The notes under the pieces are model-generated. The model did not search any database, had not been told where the DNA came from, and saw nothing but the letters and a program-made list of their open reading frames with translations. Shown here piece by piece: positions 16,940 to 25,449 of a stretch of 64,000 bases of DNA. Position 1 is the stretch's first letter. The number at the start of each line of letters is the position of its first letter. Source of the DNA: Erwinia tracheiphila (GTDB lineage Bacteria > Pseudomonadota > Gammaproteobacteria > Enterobacterales > Enterobacteriaceae); assembly GCF_021365465.1 (NCBI RefSeq), contig NZ_CP089932.1:3906001-3970000 (forward strand), written 5' to 3'. Position numbers and translations under genes: made by a program.

Positions 16940-17550
16940 TTTGGCAATATATCGTCCACCAATTGCATCATGGGGCTGTAGTTCCCTGATACGCCTGCCT
17001 GTATTGCCTTGAAGTAAAACGCCTTGTGCTCATCCCACAGGCTGTAGTCCAGTAAGCCCTTCCCCGCCAGAACCGACAACACATCGCAAAGCAGTCTCGA
17101 CAGACGCCCGTTACCTTCTCTGAATGGATGGATCAAAATAAATTCCACATGGCATTCAGCCAGATAACGAACCAGCTCCGAACGAACTAGGGATTTCAGT
17201 TCACCAGACCGGGAAAGAAACTGCTTCTCGAAACCATCAAGAAGAAGTGGAATCCTGTCGGCAGCAGCAAACTGGAAACCGTCCTTAGTTAAATTGGCAT
17301 TACGCAATCTCCCCGCCCAGTCGTACACATTCCCCAGCCATTGGCGATGCCAGCCACTGATATGCTCAAAAGCCAGCGCCGCTGGCGGCTGGCCTTCGAT
17401 AAATAGCTGTTCATAAAGCATCAGCAGCAGGCCAGATTCCAGCGCCTCCATTTCCTCTTCGTCAATGATCCCCAGCTTATTAGCCAGCACCATATCCCCA
17501 GAACCCGGCTGATACCGCTCTTCTGCTGAATTAAGCTCATATTTTGCCAA
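16936..17550 (-). CDS. fic: Fic/DOC family AMP-transferase
   Basis: A 204-residue Fic protein. Fic enzymes transfer AMP or related groups from nucleotides to target proteins; bacterial ones often act as toxins. The complete active-site motif HPFREGNGRLSR lies at residues 141-152, with upstream GWHRQWLGNVYDWAGRLRN typical of island-borne Fic proteins. I chose the TTG at 17550, which has a GGAGG site seven bases before it and gives the family N-terminus LAKYELN; an upstream TTG lies inside the integrase gene. The ribosome-binding site overlaps the integrase stop region, so the two were probably co-transcribed. All catalytic residues appear intact. Confidence 0.88.
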   Translation of the reverse strand: MAKYELNSAEERYQPGSGDMVLANKLGIIDEEEMEALESGLLLMLYEQLFIEGQPPAALAFEHISGWHRQWLGNVYDWAGRLRNANLTKDGFQFAAADRIPLLLDGFEKQFLSRSGELKSLVRSELVRYLAECHVEFILIHPFREGNGRLSRLLCDVLSVLAGKGLLDYSLWDEHKAFYFKAIQAGVSGNYSPMMQLVDDILPN

Positions 17551-17554
17551 GCTC

Positions 17555-17740
17555 TTACCTCCGCCCAAACAATTTCACAACGTTGTTTTCCTGCTGTCGC
17601 TGATAGTTGTTAACCCGATCCTCCCAGATCTCAAGCGCCCTACGCTTTTCAGGCAGGTAATCATAACGGTCATAGTGTTTCGAGCTGACGTCGTTCAAAG
17701 CGTGATTCTGAATACGGTCACGGATCTCTTTACTGATCCC
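17555..17740 (-). pseudogene. Tyrosine integrase C-terminal fragment
   Basis: The last 61 codons of a P4-type phage integrase (IQNHALNDVSSKHYDRYDYL...), including the likely catalytic tyrosine region SSKHYDRYDY. The upstream 85 percent is missing; IS1 copy 2 abuts at 17741. With the tRNA-Ile2 gene 3.4 kb away, this marks the region as a defunct integrative element. Confidence 0.82.
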
Positions 17741-17793
17741 GGTCGTGACGCAGACTTGCTGATCACGTATGCTTTGCGCTTTGGATGTAACAT

Positions 17794-18069
17794 ATGGCTA
17801 AAGTTGATGTCGTCTGCCCTCAGTGCAATGAAACTCATGCTGTACGATGTAACGGACATTCAGCATCCGGCGCCCAACGTTACATCTGCAAGCATTGTTC
17901 AAAGACCTTTCAGCTCAATTTTAGCTACTCCGGTGCCAAACCAGACATACACCAGACCATTGTTAATATGGCCATGAATGGTTACAGATGTCGCGATACC
18001 GCACGGGTTCTCGGTATCAGCCTCAATACGGTTCTGCAGCACTTAAAAAAATTTCGCCAAAGCAGGTAG
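17794..18069 (+). CDS. insA: IS1 InsA
   Basis: A 91-residue InsA with the zinc-finger-like CPQCNETHAVRCNG...YICKHC and a C-terminal HTH (CRDTARVLGISLNTVLQHLKKF). It represses and, fused to InsB by frameshifting at the A-run near 18047, forms the transposase. It is intact, unlike copy 1. Confidence 0.92.
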   Translation: MAKVDVVCPQCNETHAVRCNGHSASGAQRYICKHCSKTFQLNFSYSGAKPDIHQTIVNMAMNGYRCRDTARVLGISLNTVLQHLKKFRQSR

Positions 18070-18491
18070 CTGAGAATATCGACCCCGAAACGGAGGTTGT
18101 TATCTGCTGTGAAGCCAGTGAACAATGGTCTTACGTGCGGTGTAAAAGCAATCCCCGGTGGTTGTTCTATGCTTATGACCGTATCCGCAAACGTGCTCTG
18201 GCCCACGTCTTCGGCCCGAGAAATGCCCCGACCCTGCGACGATTGCTGGCCCTGTTAAGCAAATTTAACATTGCCTTTTATATGACAGATGCGTGGCCGG
18301 TTTATAAAGTTCTGTTAAGTGCAACAGGCCACGTGGTGAGCAAGAAATATACCCAACGGACAGAACGACATAATCTTAATCTTCGCACACATATCAAACG
18401 ACTGACCCGCAGAACAATTTGCTTTTCGAAGTCAGAGGAAATGCACGATAAGATCATCGGTTGGTATCTTACTCTTCATCATTATCAATAA
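17988..18491 (+). CDS. insB: IS1 transposase InsB
   Basis: A 167-residue InsB, nearly identical to the product of copy 1. It can only be expressed as the frameshifted InsAB' fusion. Intact InsA and InsB make this copy the likely source of transposase for both. Confidence 0.9.
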   Translation: MSRYRTGSRYQPQYGSAALKKISPKQVAENIDPETEVVICCEASEQWSYVRCKSNPRWLFYAYDRIRKRALAHVFGPRNAPTLRRLLALLSKFNIAFYMTDAWPVYKVLLSATGHVVSKKYTQRTERHNLNLRTHIKRLTRRTICFSKSEEMHDKIIGWYLTLHHYQ

Positions 18492-18506
18492 ATCTGCGTC
18501 AAGACC

Positions 18507-18868
18507 ACCGTATCCATACGTGCCTCCTGTGATTAATCCAGCCATTAACTTAAACCAACAGGGCCTGTTTGAAAACAATACCGGGATGCTACCTGGACAT
18601 TTTGTGCCGACAGGCATATCCGATCCAAAGCGGGTTAATGATACCGGCTTGCTCAGTCCGTTTGAGCGCATGTATTGCATACCGGGCAATGCAGTCCCCC
18701 TTTCCGTGGCCTTATAAAAAAGCACCGCGTGATGCCTGTCTTTTAAACAGAAAGCAGTACAGAATCATCAAAATTTTATTTATGTTTCTGCAAACAATGC
18801 CGATAACTTCCACACTCTTTACAGGCATGCCAGCATCTCGCCCAGCTTCCGATTAGGTGGAATATATC
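18507..18868 (+). other. Region between IS1 and the chemoreceptor; possible gene end
   Basis: A frame open from the IS1 end to 18717 (PPYPYVPPVINPAINLNQQ...MYCIPGNAVPLSVAL) could be the C-terminus of a gene cut by IS1, but I recognise no family. The remaining 150 bases lead into the chemoreceptor gene and should carry its promoter. Confidence 0.35.
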
Positions 18869-20537
18869 ATGACGATTACTCAACGGCTGTTACTGGCCTT
18901 TTCTTTGCTTTCTGCATCTCTTGTCGCTGCATCTCTTATCGCTGTATTAACACTCACGGGTTTTCAGTCACGTTTTCAGTTCGTTCAGAATAATACGCTG
19001 CCCTCGCTGACTGACCTTGGCAAGATGGTAGATGGTGGCAACGAGCTGATTATCTGGATGTACCGACATCAGAGCGCCACTGACCCGGCCCGCCAGACCG
19101 AAGTTGAAAAGCAGCTGGACGTCCAGATTAGCGGCATGAAGACACTTAACTAGTATTACCTTGACCATGACATTTCCAGCGATGAAGACCTGCGGATGGC
19201 TCAGGCGGCGTCGGTTCTGCTGAAACAAATCGAAGACAGAATCCCCGCTTTTTTGGTGACCTCACGGGCTCAAAACGATAAGATTTCGCTGGGGGAACTG
19301 CAGGGAAACGCCGGGGTAGGTGAGTCTACCCGACAGCTGATTGCAGGTTATAAAAAACAGCTTCAGTTAAATGTGGATATTGGCAAATCGCTTAACGATG
19401 AAAACAACCGCATCTACCAGCGCACATTCTGGACAATGATCGCAGGGGCGACAGTCATTATTCTTATCCTTGGCATTTTTGCCCTCAGGACCATTTTCGG
19501 CATTCGAAGAAGTCTCACCGCCATGAGTTCAACCATGGAGAACGCCAGTTCGCGTCTGGATTTAACGTTGCGCGCAGATGATTCGCGCAACGATGAAATT
19601 GGCAAGACGGCCAGGGCCTATAATCACCTGATGTCGAATGTCGCCACTTCGCTGCTTTCCGTCAGCGCCTCATCCCAGTCCGTCAGCACCGCATCAGCAC
19701 AAATCTCGGCAGGCAATGAGGATCTCTCCTCGCGCACAGAGCAACAGGCCGCCTCGCTGGAACAGACGGCAGCCAGCATGTCTGAACTGAGTGAAACCGT
19801 CCGGCAGACCGCTGAAAACACTCGCATGGCCAGCCAGCTTTCCGATAATGCCCGCAAAATTTCACATGACAGTTCAGCACGGGTCAGCACGGGTCAGCAC
19901 GATGCTGGGCACCATGTCCGATATCAGAAACAGTTCGGTAAAAATCACTGATATCATCTCTCTGATTGAAGGTATTGCGTTCCAGACGAATATTCTGGCC
20001 CTTAACGCGGCCGTTGAATCAGCACGCGCTGGTGAACAAGGAAGGGGATTTGCCGTGGTCGCCGGAGAAGTCCGTAATCTGGCACAGCGTTCTTCAGCCT
20101 CGTCGCGTGAAATCAAAGAGCTGATTGAGTCTTCAATGCGCTATGTGGAAACCGGTACAAGCCAGGCTGCTGACGTTGAAAAGAACATGACCGAAATGAA
20201 TGATGCCATTCGTCAGGTGGCCGATCTGGTTAATGAGATTTCAGCCGCAGCAGAAGAACAGACCCAGGGAATTGGTCAGGTTCATCTGGCCATTAATCAG
20301 ATGGACGACGTTACGCAGCAAAACGCCGCGCTGGTTGAAGAAGCCTCTGCCGCTTCCCGTTCTCTGATGGAACAGGCAACGGTGCTCAATGAACTGGTGG
20401 CAACCTTTGTGATTGGCACACCGCAGCAGGTTGAAACGCCGCTGCTGACGGAGCCTGTGGTTCTCGCCCAGCCCGTGACCAAACTGCCGGAGAAAAAAAT
20501 AACGATCCAGGATGAAAATAACTGGCAAAGCTTCTGA
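18869..20537 (+). pseudogene. Methyl-accepting chemotaxis protein with stop and frameshift
   Basis: A transmembrane chemoreceptor of about 555 codons. In order: a first membrane helix (LLLAFSLLSASLVAASLIAV), a four-helix-bundle ligand domain, a second helix (TFWTMIAGATVIILILGIFAL near 19430), HAMP, and a signalling domain with the hairpin tip [41 protein letters not shown]. Two lesions break it: a TAG at 19151-19153 after KTLN, and a 10-base tandem duplication at 19881-19900 that shifts the frame. The C-terminus lacks the NWETF pentapeptide but ends NWQSF, a related form. Start at 18869 behind TAGGTGG. Confidence 0.9.
19881..19900. repeat. 10-bp tandem duplication (GGGTCAGCAC twice)
   Basis: Removing one copy restores the frame ...[15 protein letters not shown] of the chemoreceptor, so the duplication is the direct cause of the frameshift. 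A related TTCAGCAC precedes it. Confidence 0.92.
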
Positions 20538-20689
20538 ACCCGACGTCCCCAGGGTCAGTCATCGCCAGGATGAGCGAAATGGTTACAAAATCATTATACG
20601 TTAGTTACAATCCGCAAAGTTAAGCCGAAGCGTAAAGCGCGGGAAGTTAGCCGACCCACTTCGGTTTTCATGCCGTGTAAAAGGAGAGT

Positions 20690-20998
20690 ATGACGATGAA
20701 GATGCAACTGATAACACTGTGTGGCAGCCTGTTGCTGGCACCTGCCCTTGCCTCTGCAGCCTGACCGCCGGAAAGCGGCGCAAAAGTGCCGGGCAATGCG
20801 CTGGAATATCCAACAAAGCTGGACACAGTTAACCAGTCGCTGGAACAGCTACTTAACGGCGGAGCAAAAATCGTTTCCAGCTACGGGCTGGCTCTCACCC
20901 TGACGCACAAAAAGAAGTCAGTTCTCTGCCTGGTTAAAGGGGCTGGGGATGGCACCGTTCAAAATGTAGCAACTTCTCGTTGCTATGCCCTGAACTGA
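20690..20998 (+). pseudogene. Small secreted protein with stop after the signal peptide
   Basis: The ATG at 20690 follows AAGGAGAG and encodes a clean signal peptide ending ALASAA; the next codon is TGA (20762-20764). The frame then stays open for 78 codons (PPESGAKVPGNALEYP...SRCYALN), with two cysteines and an Ala/Gly-rich body, and ends before a strong terminator. The preserved frame suggests a recent nonsense mutation. I do not recognise the family. Confidence 0.6.
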
Positions 20999-21003
20999 GC
21001 AAT

Positions 21004-21030
21004 AAACCGCCTTACCATAAGGCGGTTTTT
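21004..21030 (+). terminator. Intrinsic terminator
   Basis: The stem AAACCGCCTTA / TAAGGCGGTTT with a 4-base loop merges into a T-run, six bases after the stop codon of the small secreted protein. Confidence 0.92.
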
Positions 21031-21700
21031 CAAAGCCGTCAGACGCAAATACATTCAGTATGACAAAAAAGCGCCGGCTCATTAGTGGTGTTTGTTTTCC
21101 ATTATGCACAGAACACGCAGTAACCAATAGTCAGACCAGCCGGGCATCGGCCTTGCTCTGGTAAAGCGGCGTGAATTATCTTCGGCGGTTGAAAACCATT
21201 TCCCAAAAAACGATTCACCTGGTCAACGACCAGAAGTAACGCTATCCCAGGGACAACGAGCAAAAAACGCGGGCCGTCGTCACCACAGTCCGCCTGCGTT
21301 AAACAAATGTCAGCGGGCAGTCGCGGCTTATTGCGCCCGACTAAATAGTTGCCCTCAACACCGCAACATCTGCTGTTTACTGCCAGGTGACATTCAGGAC
21401 AAAGGCAATACATTGCAGGGCCGATGTAGCACCGCCAGGCAGACAAAGCATCTCCGGCACCATTTCCTGCATGGGCTGATCAACAGTGGCGCACGGTTTC
21501 ACGCCGTTATTTACAGAAGGCGGCGTTGATGCGGGGTATACAGACTTAAAAATAAGTCACGGTCGGTGTTACAAGATTTAAAACTCAGGCAGCGCCAGAA
21601 ACCGCCGATAATCACGCCCTCATGACGTTTTATTTAGAAAGGAATAAGGTGGTTTTATGCTGCCAATCATAAACCGCTGGAAATAACCACCCGGTGCTCA
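21031..21700. other. Intergenic region, no supported gene
   Basis: About 670 bases without a recognisable gene. A 114-codon frame on the minus strand (21102-21446) is Cys-rich and composition-odd, without a ribosome-binding site or family resemblance. The region may contain decayed genes. Confidence 0.4.
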
Positions 21701-22482
21701 GAGCCTGTCCCAAAAGGCGCCATCGTATAATGCACCCCGGTCATATCTGAGGGCAAAGTATGGCAGGCGGTAAAGGGCAGATTAGCGATGAACTCCGGGA
21801 CAAAATCGCTCCGCTTATCCCGGAACATAAAACCCGCCACCCTCCGGGTACGCACTCCGAAAACGTGTTGATAATCGGGCCGCAATGAACGCCATTTTCT
21901 TCGTCCCCAGCACAGCCTGTCAGTGGAATGCACTCAATGCCACAGGGATAGGTTCATCAGCTTCTGCGCCCCGGCGCTTCCGGGAACGGAGAGACGCAGG
22001 TGTCTTCGGGCGTTTCTGGCAGAACGGATTACTGGCCTGTGAACACCCGGACGGCACGGACTGCTCATTGTTGTCGGTGGATGGCGGTATGACAACATCA
22101 CCGCTGCCGGGACAAAAAACAGGACGCAACCCCACGGACACAGGGAAACAGGGAAACAGGGAAACAGGGAAACAGGGCGTAAAGCCCAGTCTGATGACAG
22201 ACGCCAGCGGGCTTCCCCTGCCACGGGTCGTCGCAGCAGCAGACAGGCATGACATCAAACTGGTGGCGGATACACCCGGTGCTCTTCAGACGGGGCGCCC
22301 GGGGCAAAAAACCGGACTCTGCCCGGACAAAGGCGACGGAGCGCCCGGGCAAAACAGACCGGTTGGGCCGTCGTGACGAGCCTTATATCCCGCCCCGTAA
22401 AGAGGAATGAGATGCCAGTAAAACCACGAACTTCATGGCCCGTCGCCGGGAGGACGCGCAGCCGGATGAACCGGTTTCACCG
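21701..22482 (+). pseudogene. IS5-family element remnant
   Basis: The left inverted repeat begins GAGCCTGTCCCAAAAGGC (21701-21718). The transposase starts at 21760 (MAGGKGQISDELRDKIAPLI), meets a stop near 21888, and continues in another frame through NAIFFVPSTACQWNAL, AGVFGRFWQNGLLACEH and LSVDGGMTTSPLPGQK. It shifts again after the DKG motif near 22330. An expanded 8-base repeat (22141-22177) distorts the middle. The right end is not found. This is an old, inactive element with the IS4-family insertion at its right side. Confidence 0.8.
22141..22177. repeat. 8-bp tandem repeat, about 4.6 copies of CAGGGAAA
   Basis: Four exact units plus CAGGG lie within the IS5 remnant, in place of the short segment linking GKQG to GVKPS. 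Consistent with slippage in DNA under no constraint. Confidence 0.92.
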
Positions 22483-22493
22483 GACCCTGACCC

Positions 22494-23909
22494 TAATGCT
22501 GGTCACTTAAGGTGACCAGCAACCTTTTTATCCGGATATTTCCTGCTCTTTACCCTCAACTCTCTCGGGTAACTTCGCTCTCTTCTACCCGGTAACACAA
22601 GCCATTTCGCCTGTTCATACAGGGTTCTCAGTTCTCCCGGCATTTTTCCCGGCGAAGCCCAGGGCAGGGTTATCAGCATCCGGATTATTTCGCTTATCGC
22701 TCCACTGAAGCTCAGCTGGTAAGGCAGGTAATCTCCTTTCAGATGGAACGCCATCTGCACCATCTGATATCGCACCAGGTTATAAGCCAGCAGTACCCCC
22801 CATAGCTCCTGTCTCACCAGCTCCGGCAGGCGACTGCGTAATGTCCACCGGCTGTCCAGCATACCCTGCTTTGCTTCCCGGTAGCCCAGTTCTATTTCCC
22901 AGCGGTGGCGATATAGCTCGCTGATATCTTTACCCGGATAGCGATTCGGGTCTGTCAGTGACGTCAGCACCTGCCTCTCTTTACCGTCTACCCTGCGGGT
23001 CAGCAGTCTTGCCACCATTTCTTCCGGGACCCCTGGCCATTGCTTCCTGGCTCGTGGACTGGTTTTCAGGCATATCAGTTCATCTCCACGCCCCAAACGG
23101 CGAACCACCTGATACTGTACGTGTTTTTTCAACGGCAACAACCAGTGACGGTGTTCTCCTGCTGTCTGCCAGTGATGAAGCAGACCCATCGAATAAAATC
23201 CCTTATCGAACAGGGTGATACTGTTATTCGGGGTTTTCTCCGTCAGGTGCTCAGCCAGCCGCATTTCACTGACTTTTTCACTGTCGAATGCACTGGCGGC
23301 GATCAGATGGCTGCTCAGCTCCATCAGACAAACCATTCGCACCTGAGGATAGCCGCCTTCGCCGTACTGGCTGCTGTGTTTACTGAAGACGGCTCTGTTT
23401 TCCGGCGTATCGGCGGTACGCCAGACCACGCCGTCGACAGCAAACAGATTCAGACCGTGCCATTTTGGATGTGCAGCCTGCTGATTCCAGTGCTGCTGTG
23501 TGATATCAAAAAGCTCCCGCACTGCATTTTCACCCAGAGTCTTACGGCGCTGAATGACAGCGCTGCGTGCGGTAAAAGGAGCTCCGGTCCGGTCAGTAAT
23601 ATCCATCAGATTGACGATTTCGGTCATCGGACGATCGCAAAAAATGGACATCCCAACGACAAGCCAAATCATGGATTCGAGGGAAAGTTTACGTTTACGC
23701 AAAGTAACGGTATCGGTCAGGGTGAGCGCCTGCTGAATAAGCTCGGGAGGAATAAGGTCGGCGAGACTACGGGCGCGCTCAGGAGTGGCGGCATTGATGA
23801 TGCCGAGGGCCTGGGAAAGTTCCATTTAAAAAGGGTTCCATGATGAACATAGAACCCTTTTTACCGCATAAACCGGATCGGTCAACCGATCCTTAAATGA
23901 TCGGCATTA
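22494..23909 (-). mobile_element. IS4-family element with 11-bp target duplication
   Basis: A 1,416-base element. Its ends read inward TAATGCTGGTCACTTAAGG and TAATGCCGATCATTTAAGG, matching the E. coli IS4 terminal pattern. It is flanked by an exact 11-base direct repeat, GACCCTGACCC (22483-22493 and 23910-23920), the size expected for IS4. The transposase is intact, so it looks like a recent and possibly active insertion. Confidence 0.96.
22503..23825 (-). CDS. insG: IS4-family transposase
   Basis: A 440-residue DDE transposase closely related to InsG of E. coli IS4, which is 442 residues. Visible features: the N-terminal [20 protein letters not shown], the first Asp in [11 protein letters not shown], the second in [11 protein letters not shown], and the YREK-type signature in [20 protein letters not shown], which holds the catalytic Glu. 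No lesion is visible. Confidence 0.95.
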   Translation of the reverse strand: MELSQALGIINAATPERARSLADLIPPELIQQALTLTDTVTLRKRKLSLESMIWLVVGMSIFCDRPMTEIVNLMDITDRTGAPFTARSAVIQRRKTLGENAVRELFDITQQHWNQQAAHPKWHGLNLFAVDGVVWRTADTPENRAVFSKHSSQYGEGGYPQVRMVCLMELSSHLIAASAFDSEKVSEMRLAEHLTEKTPNNSITLFDKGFYSMGLLHHWQTAGEHRHWLLPLKKHVQYQVVRRLGRGDELICLKTSPRARKQWPGVPEEMVARLLTRRVDGKERQVLTSLTDPNRYPGKDISELYRHRWEIELGYREAKQGMLDSRWTLRSRLPELVRQELWGVLLAYNLVRYQMVQMAFHLKGDYLPYQLSFSGAISEIIRMLITLPWASPGKMPGELRTLYEQAKWLVLPGRRERSYPRELRVKSRKYPDKKVAGHLK

Positions 23910-23920
23910 GACCCTGACCC

Positions 23921-24323
23921 GACAGGAAAAGACGTCTGAGAATGACGGGCCCTGTTGCATTTTTCCTGTGGTTTTATTGTCTGGAATAACGTTCTGTTGA
24001 GACAGGCTTTTATTCCTCAATCAGACAATCATCACCATCGGTTAAATAAATAACCACTCTGTTTTTAATATGGCACCCATCCCGTGCGGATATACCAACA
24101 AATATTTCCCCGAAAAAAAACGCATGCGGAATACGAAGGTAATGAAAAGAAAACGCATCACTCCATGTGAGTATGCGTTATGCCATCACGAAGTGGCACG
24201 CTATTTGATAAGAATAAGGTTATCTTAACCTTTGTAATAAAACGCTGAAATTTGTCTGAGCATAAAGATAAAGTCATGCCGGAAAGCCTGTTCGCTGAGT
24301 TACATTCTAAAATCATCAAATAA
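23921..24323. other. Intergenic region upstream of the iron transporter
   Basis: About 400 AT-rich bases with no recognisable gene. The right end leads into the Fur-like promoter region of the iron transporter. Confidence 0.45.
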
Positions 24324-24347
24324 GAATAATTTTCGTTATCATCATCG
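24324..24347. promoter_or_regulatory. Candidate Fur site of the iron ABC operon
   Basis: Read on the minus strand, the hexamers GATGAT, GATAAC and GAAAAT lie end to end, resembling the GATAAT hexamer array recognised by Fur. It is about 75 bases upstream of the substrate-binding protein start. Confidence 0.45.
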
Positions 24348-24423
24348 CACTTTTAGATTAGATTGTTCCGGCCTTAATATTTTCAGCTATATATTTGCAG
24401 TCTCTTCTCTACAGGACGATGAC

Positions 24424-25428
24424 ATGAAACATTTTTCACTTAAATCTATTTTACTTGCAGGTTTATTTTCTGGCTTATCCTGGTCTGCCTGTGCCGCTGA
24501 TGACGAACTGGTGATTTATAACGCACAGCATGAAAATCTGGTGCAATCCTGGGTCGACGGATTTACGCGTGATACCGGCATCAAAGTGACGCTGCGTAAC
24601 GGCAGCGACAGCGAGCTGGCAAACCAGCTGGTACAGGAAGGCAAGGCCTCCCCTGCCGACGTTTTCCTCACGGAAAACTCACCATCTATGGTACTGGTCG
24701 ACAATGCCGGGCTGTTTGCCCCACTGGAAAGCAGCACGCTGGCCCAGGTGGATAAAGCCTGGCGCCCCGCTCATGGACGCTGGATCGGCATCGCCGCCCG
24801 CAGTACCGTCTTTGCTTACAACCCGGCGAAACTCAGTAAAGACCAGCTGCCACACTCCATCATGGACCTGGCAAAACCCGAGTGGAAAGGGCGTTGGGCT
24901 GCCTCACCAACAGGTGCAGATTTTCAGGCAATCGTCAGCGCAATGCTGGCCCTGAAAGGGGAAAAAGAGACGCTGAACTGGCTTAAAGCCATGAAAACTA
25001 ATGCGATCGTCTGGAAAGGTAACAGTACAGTATTGAAAGCCATTAATGCCGGTCAGATCGACGGCGGCGTGATTTACCACTATTACCGTTTTGTCGATCA
25101 GGCGAAAACCGGTGAAAACAGTAAAAATACCGCGCTCTATTACTTTGGTCACCGTGACCCGGGTGCCTTTGTCAGTATTTCCGGCGGTGGCGTGCTGGCT
25201 TCCAGCAAACATGCCAAACAGGCGCAGCAGTTTCTCAACTGGATTACGGGAAAATCAGGCCAGCAGCTGCTGAAAACCAACACGGCTTTTGAATATGCCG
25301 TGGGCAAAAACGCCGCATCCAATCCGCAACTGGTACCACTGAAAGACCTTGATGCCCCCACTGTCGAACCGTCTTCACTGAACAACAAAAAAGTCGTTGA
25401 GCTGATGACGGAAGCGGGACTGCTTTGA
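24424..25428 (+). CDS. sfuA: Ferric iron ABC transporter, periplasmic binding protein
   Basis: A 334-residue periplasmic protein of the FbpA/SfuA family that binds Fe3+ and delivers it to the inner-membrane permease. A Sec signal peptide ends near ACAADD (residues 22-26). The mature start ELVIYNAQHENLVQSWVDGF and the iron-ligand region VIYHYYRFVDQAKTGE (the adjacent tyrosine pair near residue 220) are typical. It is the first gene of a three-gene operon (binding protein, permease, ATPase) with a Fur-like site upstream. It is intact, in contrast to the broken fhuF. Confidence 0.92.
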   Translation: MKHFSLKSILLAGLFSGLSWSACAADDELVIYNAQHENLVQSWVDGFTRDTGIKVTLRNGSDSELANQLVQEGKASPADVFLTENSPSMVLVDNAGLFAPLESSTLAQVDKAWRPAHGRWIGIAARSTVFAYNPAKLSKDQLPHSIMDLAKPEWKGRWAASPTGADFQAIVSAMLALKGEKETLNWLKAMKTNAIVWKGNSTVLKAINAGQIDGGVIYHYYRFVDQAKTGENSKNTALYYFGHRDPGAFVSISGGGVLASSKHAKQAQQFLNWITGKSGQQLLKTNTAFEYAVGKNAASNPQLVPLKDLDAPTVEPSSLNNKKVVELMTEAGLL

Positions 25429-25449
25429 TCGCCATGTCATAACGGAATT

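Larger units (their letters stand above)
17741..18506 (+). mobile_element. IS1-family element, copy 2, without target duplication
   Basis: A 766-base element nearly identical to copy 1, with ends GGTCGTGACGCAGA (left) and a one-base-altered right end (TGCGTCAAGACC). The flanking 9-mers differ (ACTGATCCC against ACCGTATCC), so DNA next to it has been deleted or exchanged since insertion. insA is intact here. Confidence 0.93.

Noticed and set aside
21102..21446. 114-codon Cys-rich minus-strand frame
   Set aside because: No ribosome-binding site, odd composition and no recognisable motif in a region full of decayed DNA.
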